Shown here: piece by piece, positions 6,150 through 12,822 of the stretch | Position numbering within the stretch: the stretch's first letter is position 1 | Layout: every line of letters begins with the position of its first letter | IMG/VR virus record: IMGVR_UViG_3300028895_000039 | Coordinates: 1-24,484 of that record | Source: a virus | Length of the DNA stretch: 24,484 nt | Reading direction: 5' to 3' (one strand) | The notes under the pieces: model-generated | Database searches by the model: none | Told to the model about the DNA's origin: nothing | Seen by the model: only the letters and a program-made list of their open reading frames with translations | Program-made: the position numbers and the translations under genes

Positions 6150-7019
6150 ATGGCTGGTGAAATTGTTAGTACAACTACTACATTAAATGACTTGCTTCCT
6201 TCTATCGTGGCGGAAGCAATGTTTGCTGCTCAAGAGCAGTCAATCATGCGCGGCTTAGTTCGCAATTATGATTTACCTTATGGTTCAGGTACAACTATTA
6301 CTGTTCCTAAGTATAACGCTGTCGCTGCTGCTGGTTTAACAGAAGCTGACGACTTATCTGGTACTGCTGTATCAACTGATGGTGCTACATTAACAGTTGG
6401 TGAAGTTGGTGTAATGACTAATGTATCAGATCTTTCAGTTCGCACATCACCTAACAATGTTATTGCTGATGTTGGTCAAGTGTTAGGTAACGCTATCGCT
6501 AAGAAAATGGACCAAGACTTAATTGCTTTATTCGACGGTTTTTCTGTTGCATTAGGTGATGGTACTACAACTATTACAGTTGCAAACATCTTTAACGCTG
6601 TTACTAAATTAAAAGCATTAGGCTTAGGTTTAGACCGTGTTGCTTGTGTTTTACATCCAAACATTGCTTATGACTTAATGGCTGGTGCTACTAACACTAC
6701 TCTTGCTGCTTTCGGTGGCGGTGCTTATGGTGAAATTGGTAATACTGCAATGCGTTCTGGTTACTTAGGTCAGTTAGCTGGTATCCCAATTTACGAATCA
6801 GCAAACATCACTGATACAACTGGTGACTCAATTGGTGCTGTATTCCACCGTGATGCACTTGGTCTTGCTGTACTTGACGAGTTCAACATCGAGCCACAAC
6901 GCGATGCTTCTGCTCGTGCTACTGAGCTTGTTGCTACTGCTCGTTATGGCGTTGGTGAGTTAAACGACACTTATGGTGTTGAATTAAACTTCGACAGTAC
7001 ATTACTTGACGCTGCTTAA
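6150..7019 (+). CDS. Major capsid protein (HK97-fold)
   Basis: The protein has 289 residues. It follows the layout of HK97-fold coat proteins without a delta domain: a short N-terminal arm (STTTTLNDLLPSIVAEAM), a beta-rich E-loop region (LPYGSGTTITVPKY), the spine helix (VGQVLGNAIAKKMDQDLIAL), an A-domain around LHPNIAYDLM and LAGIPIYES, and a C-terminal strand with RYGVGELNDTYGVEL. A very strong ribosome binding site (AAGAGGAG at 6133-6140) and regular, Ala/Gly/Thr-rich codon use fit a highly made protein. It forms the icosahedral shell. Neighbours are scaffold upstream and connector downstream. Confidence 0.93.
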   Translation: MAGEIVSTTTTLNDLLPSIVAEAMFAAQEQSIMRGLVRNYDLPYGSGTTITVPKYNAVAAAGLTEADDLSGTAVSTDGATLTVGEVGVMTNVSDLSVRTSPNNVIADVGQVLGNAIAKKMDQDLIALFDGFSVALGDGTTTITVANIFNAVTKLKALGLGLDRVACVLHPNIAYDLMAGATNTTLAAFGGGAYGEIGNTAMRSGYLGQLAGIPIYESANITDTTGDSIGAVFHRDALGLAVLDEFNIEPQRDASARATELVATARYGVGELNDTYGVELNFDSTLLDAA

Positions 7020-7034
7020 TAGAGGTTCATAACG

Positions 7035-7484
7035 ATGGCTTTTATTAGTTCGAGCACAACAGTCTTATCGTTCGCTGAATATGCAGATGTTACAGCGGCC
7101 GATCAGCGTCTGTTCGAATCGAACGAAGGCCTCACTGAAGATAATGTTGAAGATTTATTAATTAGATCTACTGAACGCATTATGACTCAATTAGACAACA
7201 CATTAGGTAGAACACTTGATATAGATAACATACAGGATAGACAAAATGATTTCACAGATCTTTGCGTCTATCACTGTATGCACTATTACATCCTACCTAA
7301 GTTTGCTGACTTTGGAACTGAAGAAAACGCAGAAGTACAGAAGATGGGTTATTACCAAAACAAATTCGAAAACTTGTTCAATGAACTTGTAGCAGATGGC
7401 GATTGGTATGACTTAGACGAAGACGGAACCGTTGAAGCTGGTGAAGAAGTATCAGTATATGTAAATCTAAAAAGGGTTAGATAA
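7035..7484 (+). CDS. Head-tail connector (adaptor) protein with an EF-hand-like loop
   Basis: The protein has 149 residues. The first 115 or so are helical and resemble gp6/gp15-type adaptors that sit under the portal (repeated helices DLLIRSTERIMTQLDN and FTDLCVYHCMHYYILPKF). The C-terminal part carries a textbook EF-hand calcium loop, DLDEDGTVEAGE at residues 126-137: Asp at loop positions 1, 3 and 5, Gly 6, a hydrophobic residue at 8 and Glu at 12. The gene follows the capsid gene and overlaps the next by one base (TAATG). The adaptor call is from position and fold pattern; the calcium loop is seen directly, but binding is inference. Confidence 0.75.
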   Translation: MAFISSSTTVLSFAEYADVTAADQRLFESNEGLTEDNVEDLLIRSTERIMTQLDNTLGRTLDIDNIQDRQNDFTDLCVYHCMHYYILPKFADFGTEENAEVQKMGYYQNKFENLFNELVADGDWYDLDEDGTVEAGEEVSVYVNLKRVR

Positions 7485-7888
7485 TGAGATCAGAAGTTAT
7501 TACATACTTACAAGCAAACACTGTAACTGGATTTACTGTTACGGAAAACTTACCATGGACTAAGGATGGTGCTCCATTATATCAGCAAAACTTAAAGGTA
7601 TTATATACAGATCTAGACAATGTACTTCAGGAACCTTTATTTGACACATTAGATGGCGGCAGCGGCAGTATAGAAACTGTCGTTGTTACTGTTTATGTAA
7701 CAACAGATGCAAAAACACTACCGTCAAATTATGACACTATGATATCAACTGTTCGAGGTGCTAAGTTAGACTCTGCAGTTAGCCTAGGCTACACACAGAG
7801 AACAACGGACATCACTACAGAATATGTTGGTGACAATTTAGTAACACGATTTGATTTTAACTTTGACAAGATAACTTGTATCAATTAA
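7484..7888 (+). CDS. Tail terminator / tail completion protein (putative)
   Basis: The protein has 134 residues and starts in a TAATG overlap with the connector gene. It has the length and secondary-structure pattern of lambda gpU-like tail terminators: an N-terminal helix (SEVITYLQANT), a strand with ENLPW, a central VVVTVYVTT strand, a helix, and a closing beta hairpin ending FDFNFDKITCI. Such proteins form the ring that caps the finished tail tube and joins it to the head. Its place between connector and tail tube genes supports this. Sequence motifs alone are weak, so a neck protein is an alternative. Confidence 0.7.
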   Translation: MRSEVITYLQANTVTGFTVTENLPWTKDGAPLYQQNLKVLYTDLDNVLQEPLFDTLDGGSGSIETVVVTVYVTTDAKTLPSNYDTMISTVRGAKLDSAVSLGYTQRTTDITTEYVGDNLVTRFDFNFDKITCIN

Positions 7889-7904
7889 CACGAGGAATTA
7901 AACA

Positions 7905-8405
7905 ATGGCATATATGTATCCAGCACCTGGTGTAGCAGCAAAGCAAATGTGGATTAAAATCAAGGATGCGGACAATGTAGGTGGTTACACAGCTAACTCA
8001 CTTATGACTGTTCCAGCATTACAAGATACTACAATCAACAACGCTAAAGATGTTTTCACTTGGACTCAATTAGATAACACTGGTAAATTTTCATTACCAA
8101 CAACTTCTGATAACTCATTAACTGGTAACTTAGTTGTAGATAAAGACACTTTCTACGGCGATGGAACTACTGATGGTATTCAGGATATTGGTATTAACGG
8201 TGCTTCAGTAGCATCAGTAAAAGTCGCATTCGAACTTTACACTGGTGATGACTCTGAAGGTAACGACGGAAAATACATTTCGGGCGAAGGCTATGTAACT
8301 GGTCTTTCACCAACAGTATCATCTGATAGTCCTGTTTGGGTATCACCATTTACTATCACAGTAGACGGTGAGTACACAATCGCTGACACAGCACAGGTAA
8401 CTTAA
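7905..8405 (+). CDS. Major tail (tube) protein
   Basis: This 166-residue, beta-rich protein with few charged helices begins MAYMYPAPGVAAKQMWIK. Segments such as FTWTQLDNTGKFSLPTTSDN and VASVKVAFELYTGDD alternate as strands, as in lambda gpV-like tube subunits. The C terminus PFTITVDGEYTI is strand-like. It follows the tail terminator gene and is closed by a very strong terminator, which suits a highly expressed structural gene. It stacks as hexameric rings around the tape measure. Family assignment is from context and pattern. Confidence 0.8.
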   Translation: MAYMYPAPGVAAKQMWIKIKDADNVGGYTANSLMTVPALQDTTINNAKDVFTWTQLDNTGKFSLPTTSDNSLTGNLVVDKDTFYGDGTTDGIQDIGINGASVASVKVAFELYTGDDSEGNDGKYISGEGYVTGLSPTVSSDSPVWVSPFTITVDGEYTIADTAQVT

Positions 8406-8419
8406 TACTAAGTTGATTA

Positions 8420-8448
8420 TAACAGGGCTTAACGGCCCTGTTATTTTT
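8420..8448 (+). terminator. Rho-independent terminator after the tail tube gene
   Basis: A perfect 9-bp stem TAACAGGGC / GCCCTGTTA with a six-base loop (TTAACG) is followed by TTTTT at 8444-8448. It begins 14 bases after the tail tube stop. Only one base separates the T run from the next late-promoter-like box. Confidence 0.95.
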
Positions 8449-8449
8449 C

Positions 8450-8462
8450 ATAAGTATTAGTA
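8450..8462 (+). promoter_or_regulatory. T4-like late promoter candidate for the tail assembly block
   Basis: ATAAGTATTAGTA differs from the other boxes by one base in the core (TAAGTA for TAAATA) but keeps the downstream TTAGT seen at 1267-1279. It sits directly after the terminator and 21 bases before the ATG at 8484. The mismatch may mean a weaker promoter, which would suit the low-copy tail assembly proteins. Confidence 0.5.
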
Positions 8463-8483
8463 TGATTAAAAGAGAGTCAGATA

Positions 8484-8657
8484 ATGGACTTAATAGAAAG
8501 CAAAACTAACGATGAGCTACATCGTTCCCTACTGGCTGAAATAGCCAAAGCAAACAAAGAAATAAAAGATGCACAAGGTGACATTAAGAAAGCACAGTCA
8601 CGCTTGGGTTTCTCATTGGCTGTATTAAACAGCTTGATTAACAGAGGAAAAGATTAA
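8484..8657 (+). CDS. 57-residue helical protein upstream of the tail chaperone
   Basis: The ATG at 8484 follows AGAGAG at 8471-8476. The protein is almost entirely helical: DELHRSLLAEIAKANKEIKD, then DIKKAQSRLGF, then a hydrophobic SLAVLNSLINR. Its stop overlaps the next ATG by one base (TAATG). It looks like a coiled-coil protein. I have an impression of similar short proteins (LHR-LLAEIAKA, then LINR) in marine T4-type phages, but cannot confirm this here. As the first gene of the transcription unit, directly coupled to the tail chaperone gene, it may have a tail-assembly role. Confidence 0.75.
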   Translation: MDLIESKTNDELHRSLLAEIAKANKEIKDAQGDIKKAQSRLGFSLAVLNSLINRGKD

Positions 8658-8956
8658 TGGATATTACAAAATTAGCGGCAGAACCGCAATTAGTTAAAAT
8701 AGAATTAACTAACGAAGAGTTAGTTAAAAAATATGGTGAAGTTATTGAGTTTTACACTTGGGATCGTCAACCATTAGAAGAATTTATGCGTATAGCATCC
8801 GCAGTTGAAGATGAAAGTAATGTTATGATTGATGTAGCAAAAGACTTTATCTTAGATGCTGAAGGTAATAAAGTATTGACTGGTAAAACTACATTACCAA
8901 ACGATGTTTTAATACAAGCGATTAATGCGGTAGCATCTCGCTTGGGAAACTTGTAA
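8657..8956 (+). CDS. Tail assembly chaperone, short form (lambda gpG-like)
   Basis: The protein has 99 residues. The segment NEELVKKYGEVIEFYTWDRQ, followed by PLEEFMRIA, is the hallmark of phage tail assembly chaperones. The C-terminal helix ends VLIQAINAVASRLGNL. In lambda the short G form and a longer GT form, made by -1 frameshifting, coat the tape measure and recruit tail tube subunits. The expected slippery heptamer is found in frame two codons before the stop (8944-8950). The start overlaps the preceding stop by one base. Confidence 0.92.
   Translation: MDITKLAAEPQLVKIELTNEELVKKYGEVIEFYTWDRQPLEEFMRIASAVEDESNVMIDVAKDFILDAEGNKVLTGKTTLPNDVLIQAINAVASRLGNL
8944..8950 (+). promoter_or_regulatory. 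Programmed -1 frameshift site GGGAAAC
   Basis: The heptamer sits in the zero frame as G GGA AAC, which fits X XXY YYZ exactly, and is followed by TTG TAA. After slippage the tRNAs re-pair with GGG and AAA. The lambda G/T site is GGGAAAG. The -1 frame is open for 95 codons from here. Confidence 0.88.
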
Positions 8957-9237
8957 GCGGCAATATTGACTGGGATAACACAACCATTAGGATGATGATA
9001 TCCTTAGACAATATGGCACATCACTATAGCATATTACCTAGTGAAGCATTAAGCCGCTGTACAACATTCGATTTTCAAGTATTAGATGTAGCCACAAGAT
9101 GGCGAAACTATCAGTACGAGAAGCAACAGAATGGAGGCAAGGAACCACCTAAAGAATACTCAGATACTGAGTTATTAGAAATGTGGAATAATGTAAAGGG
9201 TCAAGTAGATGCCAATAGTAAGAAACAGAATCAGTAA
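8950..9237 (+). CDS. T extension of the tail chaperone, read as a G-T fusion by -1 frameshift
   Basis: After decoding AAC at 8948-8950, ribosomes slipping back one base read CTT GTA AGC from 8950 and continue for 95 codons. They add a domain with IDWDNTTIRMMISLDNMAHH, FDFQVLDVATRWRNYQYEKQ and an acidic C terminus. The fusion from 8657 would be 193 residues. An internal ATG at 8992 exists in this frame but has no ribosome binding site. The 14 codons between the slip site and 8992 read as natural protein, so independent translation from 8992 is unlikely. In lambda, T recruits the tube protein. The end overlaps the next gene by 29 bases. Confidence 0.88.
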   Translation, partial: LVSGNIDWDNTTIRMMISLDNMAHHYSILPSEALSRCTTFDFQVLDVATRWRNYQYEKQQNGGKEPPKEYSDTELLEMWNNVKGQVDANSKKQNQ

Positions 9238-9490
9238 GTCGCTTAACCGTAAAACATCTGATTTAGTTAATGTGCCAAAGAAAGCCTTTAAGTATTTTCA
9301 GAAGATTACACCTAAAGACACTGGCAACGCAAAGAGAAGCACAAGATTAAGAGGCAATATTATAGATGCCAACTATGAGTATGCTTCATACTTAGATAAT
9401 GGTCACAGTAAACAAGCTAAAGACGGTATGACTAAGCCTACAAGTAAATACTTAGACAAACTTATAAAACATATAATGAGGAACAAATAA
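9209..9490 (+). CDS. HK97 gp10-like tail/neck protein (putative)
   Basis: This basic 93-residue protein has the core ITPKDTGNAKRSTRL, then NIIDANYEYASYLDNGHSKQ, and a final helix YLDKLIKHIMRNK. The TP-DTG, YA-YL-(N/E)-G-S pattern is typical of the HK97-gp10 family of small head-tail or tail-completion proteins. AAAGGG at 9195-9200 supports the start, which overlaps the T reading frame by 29 bases. In most siphoviruses this gene lies between connector and tail tube genes; here it follows the chaperone, so its exact joint in the particle is unsure. Confidence 0.7.
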   Translation: MPIVRNRISKSLNRKTSDLVNVPKKAFKYFQKITPKDTGNAKRSTRLRGNIIDANYEYASYLDNGHSKQAKDGMTKPTSKYLDKLIKHIMRNK

Positions 9491-9491
9491 T

Positions 9492-11873
9492 ATGGCTGAT
9501 TTAACATATAGAGTTGATATAGATACCAGACAAGGTATCGCCAACATTAAAAAACTAAACACCTCATTAAAGCAAACTGAAAAGATTACTAAGAAAACTG
9601 ACAGTGCTTTTACTAAGATGGGTAAGGGATTACTGTCTGTTAAAACTGCGGTAGTAGGCTTAGTTGGTGCTGCCGGTCTTGGTGCTTTAGTTAAACAATC
9701 ACTTGCTTCTGCTGATGCACTAGGTAAAGTAGCAGACAAAGTTGGTGTTACTGTAGAAGAACTACAAGAACTTCGCTTTGCTGCTGAACAGTCAGGTGTT
9801 GCCTCTAAAACATTAGATGTATCACTACAAAGATTTTCAAGAAGAATTGGTGAAGCCGCACAAGGCACTGGTGTATTATCTAAAGTGCTTAAAGAGACTG
9901 GTGTTAGTATTAGAAACACTGATGGCACCTTACGCTCTACTAACGATATATTCAACGAATATGCTGATGCTATTGCCAACACAGCTGATCAACAAGAAAA
10001 ACTTAGATTAGCTTTTGCTGCCTTTGACTCAGAAGGTGCCGCACTTGTTAACTTGTTTAAGAATGGTTCCGAAGGTGTTAACGCATACCGTAAAGAGTTA
10101 CATGAACTTAATGGTGTTGTAGGTCGTGATCAAGTTGATGCCGCAGCACGAATGAATGATGCTTGGGGTAAGGTACAGACACAATTTAGAGCTATCGCTA
10201 CTATAGCTGCCGCAGAACTTGCTCCAGCACTTGAAGAAATTGCCAATAATATTCAACTTGCTTTAAAAGACAAAGAGAAGGTTGCTGAGATTGCTAATGC
10301 CTTTAGAAAGTTTGGTGAGGCACTTGTATTTGTTGTTGATAACTTTGGACCATTATTAGAAGCAGTTAAAAATTTAGCTATTGCTTGGGCTACATTAAGC
10401 ATCGCTAAACATATTAAATTATTTGATGCTTTCAAAACTGCTACTGCAAACTATGGTAAGGCTGTGGCAAGTGCTGGCTCTGCATCAGCTACTGCCGCTG
10501 GTATGTTTGGTAAACTTCAAAAAGCTGGTATTGCTTTAATTGGTCGATTGGGTGCTATTGGTGCTGCTGTGTGGTTCTTTACTGAAGCTGTACAAGGTAA
10601 CATAGGTTGGGTTAATCAATGGGCTAGAACATTAGGTGTTGTTAATACTTCTTTACAAGACCAACTTAACTTAGTTAAAAAACTTGAAACAGGTGATTGG
10701 GGTGATAGATTAAGATTCTTTGGTCCTGATGCTGAGTTATTCTCGCCAAGCACATGGGTTGAATACTGGAACGATGAAGAGTTAGCAAAAGCTCGTGCTG
10801 AAATTGAAGCTCAGATGCAAAAACAAGCTGATGAACTTAAGAAAGCACAAGATGAAATACTTGAAGCATCAACTGTTAACAAACCTACATTAGATGCTTC
10901 ATTAAACGGTGGTACTGATAACTCTGAACTTATATCTCAAAACAGAGACTTAGCACTCAGTTACTTGCCACTTAAAGAAGCACACGCTGATTACATTAAG
11001 AGTATTCAGAAGTTACAAGCCGCTAAAGCATTGGATATTAAAAACTCTGCTTTATATGATGAGGCTATTGCCGCGGCAGCTAATGCTTATAAAGAGTACG
11101 CCGACAGTTTAGACCCAGCTATTCAAGCACAGAAGAAGTTACAAGAAGAGCGTAAAGCTGAGAATGATCAACTTAAAGATATTGTTCAGTCATTAGCTGA
11201 TGAAGCTGATGTTTATAGTGACATTAAGAAACTTAAAGAACAAATCAACAAAGCTTCAGCTAGAGGTTTAGTTAATGAACGAACTCGTTTAGCTGCTTTA
11301 CAACAAATTGCTAAACAAGAAAAAGAAATTAGAGAGCAACAGTTAGCTGAGTCACGCAAATGGTCTGATGGTTGGCAACGAGCATTTAATGACTATGTTG
11401 ATGAAGCTACCAATGCCGCTAAACATGCTGAAGAAACATTCCGTGTTGCTACACAAGGCATGGAAGATGCTATTGTTAACTTTGCTAAAACAGGTAAGTT
11501 TGAATTTAAGTCATTCTTATCTGATATTGTAGATCAATTACTACGCTCACAGGCTCAACAGTTAGTTGCTAACTTGTTTGGCGGTCTAGGGTTAGGTGGT
11601 GCGACAGGTAAGTCAGGCTTTGCTGGCTTCTTTGCTAACGGTGGACTTATTCCTAGTGGACAGTTTGGTATTGTTGGCGAACAAGGTCCAGAATTAGTTA
11701 GTGGTCCAGCACAAGTTACACCATTAAATGGAGCTGGTGGTACAACTAATGTTAATTACTATATTCAGGCATTTGATACAAAATCTTGGCAACAACGACT
11801 TGCTACAGAGCCTGAGTTTTTATATGCTGTTACCGAACAAGGTAGAGCAGGAATTCCGAGTAGGAGGGTTTAA
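9492..11873 (+). CDS. Tail tape measure protein
   Basis: The protein has 793 residues. The N terminus TYRVDIDTRQGIANIKKLN is typical of tape measures. A hydrophobic segment at about 48-75 (TAVVGLVGAAGLGALV) and another near 340-365 (IALIGRLGAIGAAVWFF) may insert into the membrane on DNA ejection. Coiled coils lie near 430-460 and 575-620. Near 665-705, FEFKSFLSDIVDQLLRSQAQ and the region after it match the lambda-type tape measure C terminus, followed by FANGGLIPSGQFGIVGEQGP, a usual ending. At the accepted 1.5 angstrom per residue the tail would be at most about 120 nm. GAGGA at 9478-9482 is the ribosome binding site. Confidence 0.94.
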   Translation: MADLTYRVDIDTRQGIANIKKLNTSLKQTEKITKKTDSAFTKMGKGLLSVKTAVVGLVGAAGLGALVKQSLASADALGKVADKVGVTVEELQELRFAAEQSGVASKTLDVSLQRFSRRIGEAAQGTGVLSKVLKETGVSIRNTDGTLRSTNDIFNEYADAIANTADQQEKLRLAFAAFDSEGAALVNLFKNGSEGVNAYRKELHELNGVVGRDQVDAAARMNDAWGKVQTQFRAIATIAAAELAPALEEIANNIQLALKDKEKVAEIANAFRKFGEALVFVVDNFGPLLEAVKNLAIAWATLSIAKHIKLFDAFKTATANYGKAVASAGSASATAAGMFGKLQKAGIALIGRLGAIGAAVWFFTEAVQGNIGWVNQWARTLGVVNTSLQDQLNLVKKLETGDWGDRLRFFGPDAELFSPSTWVEYWNDEELAKARAEIEAQMQKQADELKKAQDEILEASTVNKPTLDASLNGGTDNSELISQNRDLALSYLPLKEAHADYIKSIQKLQAAKALDIKNSALYDEAIAAAANAYKEYADSLDPAIQAQKKLQEERKAENDQLKDIVQSLADEADVYSDIKKLKEQINKASARGLVNERTRLAALQQIAKQEKEIREQQLAESRKWSDGWQRAFNDYVDEATNAAKHAEETFRVATQGMEDAIVNFAKTGKFEFKSFLSDIVDQLLRSQAQQLVANLFGGLGLGGATGKSGFAGFFANGGLIPSGQFGIVGEQGPELVSGPAQVTPLNGAGGTTNVNYYIQAFDTKSWQQRLATEPEFLYAVTEQGRAGIPSRRV

Positions 11874-11875
11874 AG

Positions 11876-12259
11876 ATGGCATTTCAATGGGTATTCGATA
11901 ATGCAGAACAAATTAGTGGCAATAATAGAGCAATATCTGCTTCCACTATTACTAGAAATAATAGTGTTAGGGCTGTTTCTCGTGGCAACGGCATCCAGCG
12001 TTTTACTGTTAAGTTACCTGATGGAATGCGTTGGTCAGATATAGCAGACGAAATTGCTTTAATTGATGCTGCAGGAATGCACACAGTAGAGAATGTAGCA
12101 TTAAGTAATGCAAACTATACTGCCTGGATGCACAATGGCGACTTTACTAGTGGTCAAACATGGGATGTCATATGCGTACAGATACCAGAATGGAATATAT
12201 TTCAGCGCAATCAAGTTAGCTGGTCTGGACCGTTTGTGTTTTATGAGTCTATTGTATGA
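11876..12259 (+). CDS. Minor tail protein downstream of the tape measure (tail tip)
   Basis: The protein has 127 residues, with AGGAGGG at 11862-11868 as ribosome binding site. Features are SASTITRNNSVRAVSRGNG in the N-terminal half, a KLPDGMRWSDIADEIALID segment, and a C-terminal beta-rich part with WDVICVQIPEWNIF and VSWSGPFVFYESIV. Its position corresponds to lambda gpM or a small distal tail protein that caps the tube under the tape measure. I do not recognise a named family. The stop overlaps the next gene in an ATGA junction. Confidence 0.72.
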   Translation: MAFQWVFDNAEQISGNNRAISASTITRNNSVRAVSRGNGIQRFTVKLPDGMRWSDIADEIALIDAAGMHTVENVALSNANYTAWMHNGDFTSGQTWDVICVQIPEWNIFQRNQVSWSGPFVFYESIV

Positions 12260-12822
12260 TTGATTTAAGTTCATATGCAACAATTGAGTCAGCTTTATTT
12301 TTAAAGTGGGAAGTTCCTAACGAAACTCCGGCATATCTAAGTGATTATCACACAGATGTAACTATTGATGGTAATATATACACTAATATTGGCACATTCT
12401 TAGGAGCAACTGCACCGCAAAGCGAGCTTAAGGCATCAAGATCACAACTTACAATATCTTTAAGTGGTATTCCTACTGGTTCTGTACAGGATATTTTAAC
12501 ACAAGAGATAAAAGGTAGTAGTGTACAGTTATTTAGAGGTTTCTTTAATGCGTCAACTCATGCTTTATTAGATTTGTCGCCAAGTGATAACCCAGTGTCA
12601 CAGTTTAAAGGTGTTGTTACAAACTACGCGGTATCTGATAACTACGATAATGTTGCCGGTACTGCTACAACTACAATATCACTAACATGTAACAGTATTG
12701 TAGAAGTATTACAAAAGAAAGTGAGTGGCCGTAGAACTAATCAAAATGATTTTGATGATAACTCAATGGATAGAGTACAAGCACTTGCTAATTCACCATT
12801 TAACTTTGGAGCACCTCAATAA
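12256..12822 (+). CDS. Tail tip protein (lambda gpL / DUF2163-like)
   Basis: This 188-residue, mainly beta protein contains FLKWEVPNETPAYLSDY, LTISLSGIPTG, an LFRGFF strand and a TTISLTCNSIVEVLQK strand. It closes with SGRRTNQNDFDDNSMDRVQA followed by NSPFNFGAP. The GRRTN then F-FG ending is typical of tail-tip proteins that sit between the distal tail ring and the hub. In some families this end carries cysteines for an iron-sulfur cluster (lambda gpL); I see only one cysteine, so no cluster is predicted. Overlaps of 4 and 1 bases link it to its neighbours. Confidence 0.75.
   Translation: MIDLSSYATIESALFLKWEVPNETPAYLSDYHTDVTIDGNIYTNIGTFLGATAPQSELKASRSQLTISLSGIPTGSVQDILTQEIKGSSVQLFRGFFNASTHALLDLSPSDNPVSQFKGVVTNYAVSDNYDNVAGTATTTISLTCNSIVEVLQKKVSGRRTNQNDFDDNSMDRVQALANSPFNFGAPQ

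Noticed and set aside
8992-9237. Independent gene starting at ATG 8992
   Set aside because: There is no ribosome binding site, and the frame is open and protein-like back to the GGGAAAC slip site. A frameshift extension explains it better.
9443-9457. Further late-promoter-like box GTAAATACTTAG about 45 bases before the tape measure gene
   Set aside because: It lies inside the gp10-like coding sequence and reads as ordinary codons (Ser-Lys-Tyr-Leu-Asp). TAAATA is expected about 20 times by chance in the window.
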